42,154 nucleotides of DNA from Lachnospiraceae bacterium (GCA_016291405.1 JAEEXG010000018.1:1-42154), one strand, 5' to 3'; counted from the stretch's first letter, positions 8,839 through 17,414 are shown. Program-made: numbers and translations. The notes: generated from the sequence alone by a model not told the origin.

Positions 8839-10319
8839 TACATCATACCTCCCGCCACTTTTTCAAAGAAGGATACAAGGGGTGTTGAGTAAGCTCCTAG
8901 CACCACCATCGCGATTGTGAATGCATATAAAGGAACCAGCATCCTAAAGGAAGGGTCGCATTTTTCGACTTTAATTTCTTTTTCCGTAGGGAAATATGCT
9001 CTAATTAAAATCTGGAGCATATAGATCGCTGTAAGAAGTGCAGAAATCAAAAGCGCCGCAAGGCCTATATATCCTCCAACCGTGGCAGAATCTATAGATG
9101 CTTTTGCTATCTGCCACTTACTTATAAATCCGCAAAGCCCCGGGACGCCCATTAGGGCAAGGGCTGAAACCGTCATTACAAAGAAGGTCTTTGGCATCTT
9201 CTTTCCAAATCCTTCAAGCTCGTATACGTATGTCTTGTGGGCCTTAACAATAACAGCGCCGGCACAGAAGAAAGAAGCTATTTTCATGACACCGTGAAAT
9301 ACCATGTGAGTTAAGGCACCGGTCATTCCTAGTGGCGTCATAAGCAAAGCCGCAAACAAAACGTATGAAAGGTTTGAAATTGTTGAATAAGCAAACCTTC
9401 TTTTAATATGTCTTTCCTTTACGGCCATGGAGCAGCCGTAAACTATTGTAAATATGGCAAATGCCATGGGTATGTACTGAGCAAAGGTGCCTTTAAGTAT
9501 TCTTACGCCAAAGCTATAATATGTAAGTCTGATGATTGCAAAGGCACCTGACTTAACAACCGCTACCGCATGAAGCAAAGCCGTTACTGGAGTGGGTGCA
9601 ACGCCTGCCTTTGGAAGCCATGAGCAAACAGGGAAAATCGCTGCCTTAACACCGAATCCAAAGAAAGCAAGAATGTATACAACTCTAAGCACATCTTCTC
9701 TTCCCGCTATCTTTTCTAAGTTAAGCACTCCTCCAAGTGAAAAATCTATTGTGTTTGCATAAGCGGTTAAGAAAATAAATGCGATAAATGCAAATGCCGC
9801 GCCGCCAAGAGAATAGATTATGTATAATCTTGTGGCCTTAATTGCTTCTTTTGTCATGGTAAACAAAATAAGCGGAATTGTGACAAGGGTGAGCATTTCA
9901 TAAAAGCAATACATAGTAAGCATGTTTGCAGACATTGAAATTGCAAGTGTCACACCAAAGGTGATAACGTAGCCTCCAAAGAAAGTTTTTTCTTTAAGAG
10001 TGTTTTCATTTGCCTCATGCTCCATGTATTCAAAGGAATATAAAACAGCAAAAGGCCAAAGGGATGAAATGAGACCCGCAAATACTCTGGACATTCCATC
10101 GATTTTAAATGCAATTGAGAATCTGTCTATAAACCTAAATAAAATAACTGCGTTTGTGGGCGGATTTAAGATTAGAGTCCAAGCCAAAATCGCCGCAATA
10201 ACCGTAATCGAAAGGGATAAACCAAGCACAACTTTTCTTGATTTTATCGGAGTAAGTACGATTACAAATCCTCCAAAGAGAGGTAAGAAAATTGTAAGTA
10301 ACATTAAAAATCCACTCAT
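8838..10319 (-). CDS. NuoM/N-like proton-conducting antiporter subunit
   Basis: 493 aa from the ATG at 10319. An ATG at 10352 would add 12 residues inside the previous gene, but the inner ATG has GGGAGGTGG just before it and forms a TAATG overlap with that gene, so I prefer it. About 14 hydrophobic segments. Channel residues: Glu141 (FYEMLTL), Lys225, Lys256 (AVVKSG), His342/Lys346 and Lys in GFISKW. Oddly the usual FPxHSWLP.AH motif reads FPVCSWLPKAG, so two conserved His are replaced by Cys and Gly. It is part of the ten-gene Mrp/Mbh-like operon. Which of NuoM or NuoN it matches best cannot be said by eye. Confidence 0.85.
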   Translation of the reverse strand: MSGFLMLLTIFLPLFGGFVIVLTPIKSRKVVLGLSLSITVIAAILAWTLILNPPTNAVILFRFIDRFSIAFKIDGMSRVFAGLISSLWPFAVLYSFEYMEHEANENTLKEKTFFGGYVITFGVTLAISMSANMLTMYCFYEMLTLVTIPLILFTMTKEAIKATRLYIIYSLGGAAFAFIAFIFLTAYANTIDFSLGGVLNLEKIAGREDVLRVVYILAFFGFGVKAAIFPVCSWLPKAGVAPTPVTALLHAVAVVKSGAFAIIRLTYYSFGVRILKGTFAQYIPMAFAIFTIVYGCSMAVKERHIKRRFAYSTISNLSYVLFAALLMTPLGMTGALTHMVFHGVMKIASFFCAGAVIVKAHKTYVYELEGFGKKMPKTFFVMTVSALALMGVPGLCGFISKWQIAKASIDSATVGGYIGLAALLISALLTAIYMLQILIRAYFPTEKEIKVEKCDPSFRMLVPLYAFTIAMVVLGAYSTPLVSFFEKVAGGMM

Positions 10320-11614
10320 TACATTCCACCTCCCACAAAAATACCGGGGCAAATGCCGACCAAAACAGCCATAGCTGTAAGCACTATAACAGAAACATAG
10401 ACATATGCCGGAATCTTTATTTTTTCTATATTGTTATCTTCAAATTCTTCTCCCGGGAAGAAACCTCTAAGCACTATGGGGAGTAAATATCCCGCAGTCA
10501 AAAGCGCCGACAAAAGAAGGAACATAGGTCCCGACCAGGGGAAGTTATAATAGTCTGAATTTAAGGATCCCTCAATTAAATACCACTTTGCTATAAAGCC
10601 GCCTGTGGGAGGAATACCTATCATTGAAAGGGAACAAATGGTAAAGCACCATAAAAGCAAGGGGTACTTTCTTCCGATTCCCTTTAAATCTTTAACGTAT
10701 ACAGAGCCTGAAATCTTAATCATAAGGCCCGCCATCAGGAAAAGCGCACACTTAGCAAAAGCGTGGGCAATAAATTGAAGCATGGCGCCTTTATATGCCA
10801 CATCCGTCATTGTCACAAGTCCGAAAAGAATATAAGAAACCTGACTGATTGTTGAATAAGCAAGGCGCTTCTTAAGTACAGGTTCAAAGAAAGCAAGGGT
10901 CGAGCCCATTAAAATGGTGAGTAAAATAAGCACCATCCATGCCATCTTTACCCAGGTGCCATCTATAAAGTCTTTACCTGCAAGGAAGAATACCACTCTT
11001 ATAATTCCTACGGCTCCGGCCTTAACTATAACGCCCGATAAAACCGCACTTGCGGGAGATACCGCAATGGGGTGGGCACTTGTAAGCCATGAGTGAAATG
11101 GCCACATGCCGGCTTTTACGCCAAATCCCAAAATCATCAAGAAAACAGCGGTAAGCACCAATCCCTGATGCTCAGAAACAGCTGCCATATTTAGGGTGCC
11201 ACCGTAAGTAAAGTCTAATGACACGCAATACTTATTTAAAACATAAAAGCCAAAGAGCACACAATAAGCTCCCATGAGGGAATATATCAAATACTTAAAT
11301 CCCGCAAGCCTTGCTTCTATAGTCTGTTCATGCATAACCAAGGGTGCTGAAGTAAGAGTCATAAGCTCGTAGTTTAAGTAAAAAGTAAACAAGTTTCCCG
11401 CACAAGACATTGCACAAAGCACAAAGAAAAGGAGCATGTATACAATGTAGTATCTCTTTAAGTTTTCTTTTTCCTTCATATAGTAAATCGAGTACACTCC
11501 GGAACATGCAAAGAGCACCACAATCGCTATAAGGAAAACTATGCTTACACTGTCGATTTTATAAGACAGGGAGAGCACATCATTAAATTTCCACAACGTT
11601 ATCATTTTGTCCAA
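10319..11614 (-). CDS. Antiporter-like membrane subunit (MrpD/NuoN-like, short N-terminus)
   Basis: 431 aa. The start is a TTG at 11614, chosen because GAAGGAGA (11623-11630) lies 8 nt before it; an ATG three codons later is too far away. It has the proton-conducting transporter fold with Glu83 (NYELMTL), Lys167 with MWPFHSWLTSAH, Lys198 (VIVKAG), Lys288 (AHAFAK) and Lys in GFIAKW. It is about 60 residues shorter at the N-terminus than its neighbours, so it may lack the first helices. It sits between the MnhD-like gene (17-nt gap) and the next subunit (1-base overlap). Confidence 0.83.
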   Translation of the reverse strand: MDKMITLWKFNDVLSLSYKIDSVSIVFLIAIVVLFACSGVYSIYYMKEKENLKRYYIVYMLLFFVLCAMSCAGNLFTFYLNYELMTLTSAPLVMHEQTIEARLAGFKYLIYSLMGAYCVLFGFYVLNKYCVSLDFTYGGTLNMAAVSEHQGLVLTAVFLMILGFGVKAGMWPFHSWLTSAHPIAVSPASAVLSGVIVKAGAVGIIRVVFFLAGKDFIDGTWVKMAWMVLILLTILMGSTLAFFEPVLKKRLAYSTISQVSYILFGLVTMTDVAYKGAMLQFIAHAFAKCALFLMAGLMIKISGSVYVKDLKGIGRKYPLLLWCFTICSLSMIGIPPTGGFIAKWYLIEGSLNSDYYNFPWSGPMFLLLSALLTAGYLLPIVLRGFFPGEEFEDNNIEKIKIPAYVYVSVIVLTAMAVLVGICPGIFVGGGM

Positions 11615-11631
11615 ATCGGATTTCTCCTTCT

Positions 11632-13140
11632 TTATGCAAACATATCAAGACCTTTGGAAATAAGGTCAAGTATCGGGTCTGAGCAAAGTCCCAATGCTAC
11701 GTTTAAAGCAATAAATATAATAACCGTAATCGTGTAAAAGACCTGATCCTTTGTATGGATTTTTACAAATCCCTCCCTGCCTTCATAAAGGTTTCTTTCG
11801 GGAGAATAGATTCTGACAACGGTCTTCATAAAGTAAATGGCATTTAAAATCGTGCTGATTGCAAGCACTATCATGGTGGGCATCATTTTGCCGTAATTGT
11901 TTACAGCAGCCCTCATAAACAAAAGCTTACTGATAAATCCTGAAAACAGCGGAATACCGACCATTGAAAGGCTTCCTGCAGCAAATCCCATTCCTGCGAT
12001 TTTATTTCTGTAGGCAGAGCCTGTTAAATCCGTAAACTTTCTGCTTGTATTTGAAGCATCCGTTAAGCCTATGGCGCTTATAAAAAGCATAGACTTTGTT
12101 GCGGCATGAGCTAAAATCTGGAAAACGGCCGCCACCATTCCTTCCTTGGTGCCAAGGCTTATTCCAAGGTAAATGTATCCAATCTGTGCAACGGAAGAAT
12201 AAGAAACCATTCTTCTTATATCGTCTTCCTTCATGGCGCTCACACTTCCGAATATGATTCCTAAAGCCGAAAATCCAAACACCACATTTAAAAGCAATGA
12301 ATCATGAACAATGTCAAATCCGATTACTCTGTAAATAATCTTTATAAGTAAGAAAATGTATCCCTTAGATACTAAGCTAGATAATATGGCCGCACTTGAA
12401 ATTGTTGAATATCCGTATGCGTCCGGAAGCCATGCATGGAAAGGAAAAAGCGCGCTCTTAATTGCAAGGCCCATTGTGATAAATGCAATGGTGATAAGTA
12501 GCGGCTCTCTAAACTCTCCGCTTGCAGAAAGTAACGCTACACTTTCTTTAATATTGCTCATTAAAAGATGGCCCGTAAGGTCGTATAACATACATACGCC
12601 AACTAAGAAAAGACCGGAGCCCAAAAGGCTCATAATCATATATCTTACGGCAGCTTCAATGGTGCGTCCTATCTGTCTTATGGCGATAAGTCCGCAGGCT
12701 GAAATTGTGTTTATTTCAACAAATACATAGGCTGTAAATAAGTCGTTTGTGTATACAAGAGCTATTAAAGAACAAAGCATCAAATTTACAAGTATGTAAT
12801 AAAGGTTTTGCTTTGTATCTTCGATTTCTTCCAAAATCTTTTTTCTTCCGCCCATCATGGATAAAAGCATGATGGAAGAAAAGAAAAGTCCCATGCCACC
12901 TTCAAGCACACCGCCCCTTACTTCATTTCCCCAGGGTGCGGGAACATGGCCCATGATATAAACAAAGGGGCCGTTTTTAAGGCAGTAAATCATGACGCAT
13001 AAGCTCATTGCGCCAACAAGCATTATTAAAATCGTGTTTACCCACTTTGCCGCTCTTCCCTTTAACAAAGAACTTGTTGAAGAAGAAAGAAGGCATCCCA
13101 CAATTGAAAAGAGGGGAAAGTTTTGCACAAAATCTCGCAT
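11632..13140 (-). CDS. mnhD: MrpD/MnhD-type cation/proton antiporter subunit
   Basis: 502 aa with about 14 hydrophobic segments. This is the best match to classical MrpD. It follows the MrpC-like gene with a TAATG overlap and carries Glu142 (FVEINTISACG), Lys228 in AIKSALFPFHAWLPDAY, Lys259 (SLVSKG), His345/Lys349 (AHAATK) and Lys in GFISK. In Mrp systems these residues form the proton path of the Na+/H+ antiporter. In Mbh-type complexes the same subunit (MbhH) faces the hydrogenase module, which is absent here. Confidence 0.87.
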   Translation of the reverse strand: MRDFVQNFPLFSIVGCLLSSSTSSLLKGRAAKWVNTILIMLVGAMSLCVMIYCLKNGPFVYIMGHVPAPWGNEVRGGVLEGGMGLFFSSIMLLSMMGGRKKILEEIEDTKQNLYYILVNLMLCSLIALVYTNDLFTAYVFVEINTISACGLIAIRQIGRTIEAAVRYMIMSLLGSGLFLVGVCMLYDLTGHLLMSNIKESVALLSASGEFREPLLITIAFITMGLAIKSALFPFHAWLPDAYGYSTISSAAILSSLVSKGYIFLLIKIIYRVIGFDIVHDSLLLNVVFGFSALGIIFGSVSAMKEDDIRRMVSYSSVAQIGYIYLGISLGTKEGMVAAVFQILAHAATKSMLFISAIGLTDASNTSRKFTDLTGSAYRNKIAGMGFAAGSLSMVGIPLFSGFISKLLFMRAAVNNYGKMMPTMIVLAISTILNAIYFMKTVVRIYSPERNLYEGREGFVKIHTKDQVFYTITVIIFIALNVALGLCSDPILDLISKGLDMFA

Positions 13141-13517
13141 TATCTACCCTCCTTTCTTAATCTGAATGAAATCTCGTCCAAATCAAGGGTGTGATATCTT
13201 TTATAAAGTCTTATGGTTAAAGCAAGCATAAGAGCGGTTACTGAAACAGAAACCACAATACCTGTAAGCACCAATCCACTTGGAATAGGGTTAATGTATT
13301 TATCCGCTTCTATAACACCATTTGAAATAATGGGAGCGGTTCTTCCCTTTATATATCCCTTTAAGGCTAAGAATAAATAAACCGCTGTATCCATTATGTT
13401 TAAACCGATAATTTTCTTTATAAGGTTCTTATGTAAAAGCAGGTTTGTAAATCCGATTGCAAATATAATCATGGAAACCGCTTCCGCATAGTTATTAAGG
13501 AGATTTTCACCAAACAT
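13140..13517 (-). CDS. mnhC: MrpC/NuoK-type subunit
   Basis: 125 aa from the ATG at 13517, which has AAAGGGGGA 7 nt ahead and begins 1 nt after the preceding stop. An ATG at 13571 would add 18 poorly fitting residues inside the neighbouring gene. Three transmembrane helices. The LLHKNLIKKIIGLNIMDTAV and PSGLVLTGIVVSVSVTALML stretches are typical of MrpC/NuoK, a small subunit next to the first antiporter subunit in Mrp, Mbh and complex I. Confidence 0.88.
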   Translation of the reverse strand: MFGENLLNNYAEAVSMIIFAIGFTNLLLHKNLIKKIIGLNIMDTAVYLFLALKGYIKGRTAPIISNGVIEADKYINPIPSGLVLTGIVVSVSVTALMLALTIRLYKRYHTLDLDEISFRLRKEGR

Positions 13518-13518
13518 C

Positions 13519-14490
13519 TTAAAATCCCCCTTTCCTAAACATTGCGTAGAATCCATACATTGTGCAGGCAACCACGCAACCTACGGCTATATCCAAAGGT
13601 AAGATAAGGCCGGCACTTAAAATGTGGCCCGCAATTCCCTTTGAAATATGCGAATCCAAATGGTTTGCTCCGCAAAAGAAAGCATAGCATTTTGCCAAAG
13701 CATAAAAAGCAAGGCCTGAAAAGCACACTGTCTTATAGACCTTTTCATTAAAGAACTTACCTGTCTTTTCAAATCCGAAAGCATTTAAGTACATAATGAG
13801 TGCGGCACCTATAATGGCTCCCCCCGAAAATCCACCGCCGGGAGAAAGGTGGCCGTTTAAAATAACGTAAATACCAAATATAATTATTACAGGCACAAAG
13901 ATTAAGCTTACCTTTTGTAAGATTGTGTCATTCTTAGGTTCAAAAATCTTATCGTCTTTTTCGGCTTCACCGATTGTCTCAATAATGCTTGTGTTGATTC
14001 CGTCTTTTTCTTTCTTATCAAGTCTTAAAAGAATGGTCACAACAATTGCAGCCACAAACAAAACGTGAGATTCGCCAAGGGTATCAAAAGCTCTGTAGTC
14101 TAAGATCATGCCCGCCACTATATTTGTGGCACCTGTTTCTTTAAGGCCTTCTTTTATATATCTTTCAGCTACTTCGTTATTTGCAGGATTGTTTATATCT
14201 CCTGTCTTTGGCATATGAGATACCGTAACAATCAAAACAAAGGTAAAGAAACAAGCAAACAGAACCGCAAACCATCTGTAGAGAGCTTCCATTCGCCTCA
14301 TGCTCTTATTTTCTTTTTCGCTGTAAACCTTTCTTCTTACCATTTCAAGGTTCTCGGCGTGAGTGGTTTTATCTACCACACCAAATCTCTCGTTTTCATC
14401 CACGTCCTGAATGGTCATATCTTCATCAAAGGATTCGGAGCTTTCTCTTATCCAGGAAAGAAGACGTTTAAATAAAGAATCACTGTTCAT
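13519..14490 (-). CDS. Fused MbhE-like (MrpA C-terminal) and MrpB subunit
   Basis: 323 aa. Residues 1-70 are hydrophilic and unlike known Mrp parts. One helix (72-92) follows. Then comes NIVAGMILDYRAFDTLGE (123-140), the signature of the MrpA C-terminal/MbhE domain, and after a charged linker an MrpB domain with ILNGHLSPGGGFSGG (210-224) and four helices. In Mbh operons these two are separate genes (MbhE, MbhF); here they are one polypeptide. The start overlaps the DUF4040 gene by 11 nt with AAAGGAGG in front. Role: structural and ion-path subunit of the antiporter complex. Confidence 0.85.
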   Translation of the reverse strand: MNSDSLFKRLLSWIRESSESFDEDMTIQDVDENERFGVVDKTTHAENLEMVRRKVYSEKENKSMRRMEALYRWFAVLFACFFTFVLIVTVSHMPKTGDINNPANNEVAERYIKEGLKETGATNIVAGMILDYRAFDTLGESHVLFVAAIVVTILLRLDKKEKDGINTSIIETIGEAEKDDKIFEPKNDTILQKVSLIFVPVIIIFGIYVILNGHLSPGGGFSGGAIIGAALIMYLNAFGFEKTGKFFNEKVYKTVCFSGLAFYALAKCYAFFCGANHLDSHISKGIAGHILSAGLILPLDIAVGCVVACTMYGFYAMFRKGGF

Positions 14491-14767
14491 TGCCTTCCTC
14501 CTTTATATCCTCTTTCTTTTTTCCCGCACTCTTAAAGATTGCATGGATTCTGTTTAATGTTACAAAGAAAAGCACGCTTGTGATTCCCGCACCTACCGCA
14601 GCTTCCGTTATTGCAAGGTCGGGGGATTCAAGCAGCATCCATACAATTGACATTATTACGCTGTAAGACATAAATATTAAAACCGAGTTAAGCAGGTTCT
14701 TTGAAAAGCTTACAGCTATAGCACAAACAAGCAAAAAGAAAAGTAAAATACATTGAAAAATTGTCAT
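14480..14767 (-). CDS. DUF4040 / MbhD-like subunit (MrpA C-terminal piece)
   Basis: 95 aa, three hydrophobic segments and a charged tail. SPDLAITEAAVGAGITSVLF (about 48-67) is the conserved DUF4040 motif, found either inside the long MrpA C-terminus or as a stand-alone MbhD. Having it separate from the NuoL-like gene is the Mbh type of arrangement. It lies 12 nt after mnhG and overlaps the next gene by 11 nt. Confidence 0.87.
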   Translation of the reverse strand: MTIFQCILLFFLLVCAIAVSFSKNLLNSVLIFMSYSVIMSIVWMLLESPDLAITEAAVGAGITSVLFFVTLNRIHAIFKSAGKKKEDIKEEGNEQ

Positions 14768-14779
14768 GGTTTCTTTCCT

Positions 14780-15136
14780 TTATTCTTCTATGAATCTCTT
14801 GGATTCTTCTTCATCGTAAACCTTAACGTGTTCTTCCATCTTAGGGTCCGTTTTCATAACGGCTCTTGAAATAAGATGGCTTGATACAGGGGATGCAAAC
14901 CAGAAAAAGGTAAGCACCAGCACAAGCTTTAAGCTTGAAAAATCAATTCCGTTTATAATGATGCATCCAAGTATCGTAAATGCAAAAGCAAGTGTGTCTC
15001 CCGTTCCCGCAAAGTGCATTCTGTCTAAAACGTAGTGAAGCTTACTTACACAAAAGATTTCTATAAAGAAAATGATTATTCCAAGGGTTATAAATCCGCA
15101 GCCAAAGATGTGTCTGATTAGATTAATTGTTTCCAT
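14780..15136 (-). CDS. mnhG: MrpG/MnhG subunit
   Basis: 118 aa, three transmembrane segments. LDRMHFAGTGDTLAFAFTIL and FFWFASPVSSHLISRAVM match MrpG (usual form RlHAatkadTLG and tsPvaaHllaRAA). MrpG is a small membrane subunit required for assembly of Mrp antiporters. It overlaps mnhF by 14 nt, with AAGGAGG before its ATG inside mnhF, so translation is coupled. Confidence 0.88.
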   Translation of the reverse strand: METINLIRHIFGCGFITLGIIIFFIEIFCVSKLHYVLDRMHFAGTGDTLAFAFTILGCIIINGIDFSSLKLVLVLTFFWFASPVSSHLISRAVMKTDPKMEEHVKVYDEEESKRFIEE

Positions 15137-15452
15137 TCTCTTTTTCCTCCTTGGCCTTTTTCTTTTCTTTGTAAGCTCCGACGTAAACCTTACTTAATAC
15201 AATTACAGCAAGGAAAGAAATCATTGCATAGATTAAGCAAATGTCTGCAAGATAACCTTCTCTTAATTTAACAAACAAAACGGCGATTATAGCCATTGCC
15301 ACTGTTCCAAGCATGTTGATGGCCACCACTCTGTCTGCGGTTCGGGGGCCGATTATTGCTCTAAGCAGGCAAAGAACCGCGATAATTCCAAGCAAAATAA
15401 AAGCTATGATTGCAAAATTTGAATATGCATTCCAAAAGGCTTCAATAGTCAT
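15123..15452 (-). CDS. mnhF: MrpF/MnhF subunit
   Basis: 109 aa, three transmembrane segments and a strongly charged C-terminus. LLRAIIGPRTADRVVAINML (about 29-48) is the MrpF signature. It overlaps mnhE by 4 nt and mnhG by 14 nt. Confidence 0.9.
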   Translation of the reverse strand: MTIEAFWNAYSNFAIIAFILLGIIAVLCLLRAIIGPRTADRVVAINMLGTVAMAIIAVLFVKLREGYLADICLIYAMISFLAVIVLSKVYVGAYKEKKKAKEEKENGNN

Positions 15453-15922
15453 GCGTCAAATCCCTCCTCAAGCTTTTTTAGTTTCTTTTCAAACACTGTT
15501 TCATTAAGCCCCTTTGCAAGAGATTTATCAAAGCAGTGAATCATATATGTATCTTCTTTTAAACTGACTGTAATGGTGCCGGGTGTAAGTGTGATTGAAT
15601 TAGCCAAAAGCATTCTTGCCATCTTTGTCTTTAAAGATGTTTTAAATGTCACAATCACAGGCTCTCTTGAAACTTTACCCTCTCTAAAGAAAAACTTGAT
15701 AATGGTAACGTTTGCCTTAAAAACCTCCACCAAAATGGTGCCTATATAAGCCAAAATCAAAGGAATCTTCTTTGCAATAAATAAGTCTTTCTTTATGCTA
15801 AATCCCATAAATTTACAGCAGAAAAGATAAAGCGCTGCGCTTATCACAATTCCGAATATGGCTATTTCAAGAGTGAAGGCCTGGTTAAAAATAACCCAGC
15901 ACAGAAAAAACATTATAAACAT
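15449..15922 (-). CDS. mnhE: MrpE/MnhE subunit
   Basis: 157 aa. Two or three helices in the first half and a soluble C-terminal part with ARMLLANSITLTPGTITV (about 101-118), the hallmark of MrpE. It is the first gene of the antiporter operon, as in Mbh (MbhA). AGGAG precedes the ATG by 9 nt, and a promoter lies about 30 nt upstream. Confidence 0.9.
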   Translation of the reverse strand: MFIMFFLCWVIFNQAFTLEIAIFGIVISAALYLFCCKFMGFSIKKDLFIAKKIPLILAYIGTILVEVFKANVTIIKFFFREGKVSREPVIVTFKTSLKTKMARMLLANSITLTPGTITVSLKEDTYMIHCFDKSLAKGLNETVFEKKLKKLEEGFDA

Positions 15923-15954
15923 GCAGTTTTTCTCCTATTTTTATAACATTTTAA

Positions 15955-15983
15955 GTTATATCACCCGAACTGGATTTTTGCAA
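15955..15983 (-). promoter_or_regulatory. Promoter of the Mrp/Mbh-like operon
   Basis: On the minus strand TTGCAA (15978-15983), 17 nt, TATAAC (15955-15960) preceded by TGA. A start near 15948 gives a short leader to mnhE. Confidence 0.65.
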
Positions 15984-16104
15984 TTAAATATGTTACAGTT
16001 TTCGCAAATATCTCTTCTTATTTATTATATATTTTGTAGTTAACGATTTTTTACCTAAGTTGTGCTATTGTAAATACAGTAATGTTTCTTAATATGGAGG
16101 AAAT

Positions 16105-17400
16105 ATGAAGAAAACCGGTATTTATAAAAGACTTTTATATGTTGCCGTTTTCCCGGTATTGGTGTTTGGGCTATTAATCACGATTTTTTCTTATATTCGC
16201 TTTAAAAAAAGCATATATACGGAAGCAAGAACCGATATGAGAGATGTGGCGCAAAGTATGCTTTTAGCCTATGACATTGCATACCCCGGCGACTTTTCTT
16301 TGGTTAAAAATGAAGAAGAAACCTACGACCTTTATAAGGGCGATGAAAATATAGTGGACGACTATTCAATCATCGATAAGCTTTCTGAAAAGACCGGCAC
16401 TCAGCTATCGATTCTTTATCTAAACACAAGAGTCCACACCACTTTTAAGTCAGCCTCAGGGAATCGCCTAAACGGACTGCTTGCAAATTCAGATACGGTA
16501 GACAAGGTTTTATACAATCAAAAGGAAGCCTTTTATGAAGATATAGACGTTTTGGGAACAGAATACATTGTCTTATACGTTCCCATTTACTCTTCAAACG
16601 GAAACGTCTTAGGCATTGCAGAAGTGGCCAAAGAAACTGCTTCTTTAAAGAAAAACGTATTAAGAGCCGTCTGGCCCATTTTGGCTCTTTCAATTCCCGG
16701 TATGATTTTAGCTGCGTTTATAGCCTTTGAAACCACAAAGCATATAACGGACGTGCTTAGAGCAATTCAGGTATTCTTAAATCACGTAGCAACAGGAAAC
16801 CTTCAGGCAGAGCTAAATACCAAGTATTTAAGGCGTGAAGATGAACTTGGTGAAATATCAAGAAGCTCTGTGCTTATGCAAAAAAGCATCCGCGCTTCCG
16901 TTGAAACAGATCCTTTAACAGGGCTCTTTAACAGGCGTTACTTACTCGGCGCCGTTCCAAAGATTACAGAAAGAGCCAAAGAAACCGGCGAACCTTACTG
17001 CGTTGCTATCTGCGATATCGACTTCTTTAAAAAAGTTAACGATACCTACGGCCACAACTGTGGCGACGATGTATTAAAAGAAGTTGCAAAGGCCTTAAAG
17101 CAATTCATGGAAAGAAAAGGCTTTGCAAGCCGCTGGGGCGGTGAAGAATTTGTGCTTATATTCACAAAGTTCACTGCTTCGGAAGCATTTTCTTCACTAG
17201 ATACCTTAATGGATACAATTAGAAACATGACCATACATTCCGAAGGAAACGATATCCGCGTAACCCTTACCATTGGCCTTGCAGACGGCGATAACAGCGA
17301 CATTAGCCGCATCGTCGAAAAAGCCGATGAAAAGCTCTACTACGGAAAAGAACACGGCCGAAATCAGATTGTATATGAGATACCAAAAAAGGATGACTAA
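16105..17400 (+). CDS. Membrane diguanylate cyclase with extracytoplasmic sensor (GGDEF)
   Basis: 431 aa. Transmembrane helix 1 (about 10-31), an extracytoplasmic Cache-like sensor (about 35-185), helix 2 (about 189-210), a HAMP-like linker (about 211-265) and a GGDEF domain. The domain starts ETDPLTGLFNRR and has Asp304/Asp306 for metal and GGEEF at 345-349, so it should make cyclic di-GMP from two GTP. The inhibitory I-site (RxxD at 336-339) reads ERKG and is therefore missing, which suggests no product inhibition. GGAGG lies 4 nt before the ATG. It diverges from the antiporter operon. I see no convincing promoter, only AT-rich -10-like sites around 16060-16075. Confidence 0.9.
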   Translation: MKKTGIYKRLLYVAVFPVLVFGLLITIFSYIRFKKSIYTEARTDMRDVAQSMLLAYDIAYPGDFSLVKNEEETYDLYKGDENIVDDYSIIDKLSEKTGTQLSILYLNTRVHTTFKSASGNRLNGLLANSDTVDKVLYNQKEAFYEDIDVLGTEYIVLYVPIYSSNGNVLGIAEVAKETASLKKNVLRAVWPILALSIPGMILAAFIAFETTKHITDVLRAIQVFLNHVATGNLQAELNTKYLRREDELGEISRSSVLMQKSIRASVETDPLTGLFNRRYLLGAVPKITERAKETGEPYCVAICDIDFFKKVNDTYGHNCGDDVLKEVAKALKQFMERKGFASRWGGEEFVLIFTKFTASEAFSSLDTLMDTIRNMTIHSEGNDIRVTLTIGLADGDNSDISRIVEKADEKLYYGKEHGRNQIVYEIPKKDD

Positions 17401-17414
17401 CGTCATCCTTTTTT
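17385..17414 (+). terminator. Terminator overlapping the GGDEF stop codon
   Basis: A 13-bp stem AAAAAAGGATGAC (17385-17397) with 17402-17414. The loop TAAC contains the stop codon itself (17398-17400), and a T run closes it. The last codons of the cyclase therefore form the hairpin. Confidence 0.85.

Noticed and set aside
10319-10352. Longer start for the antiporter subunit at 10352
   Set aside because: It lies inside the previous gene without a ribosome site, whereas GGGAGGTGG precedes the ATG at 10319.
7027-15922. Complex I or a membrane-bound hydrogenase operon
   Set aside because: MrpE, F, G and B homologues are present, while no NuoB/C/D/I-like or NiFe large/small subunit gene is in the window.
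16445-16693. Minus-strand frames inside the GGDEF gene
   Set aside because: Shadow of the cyclase reading frame, without starts supported by ribosome sites.
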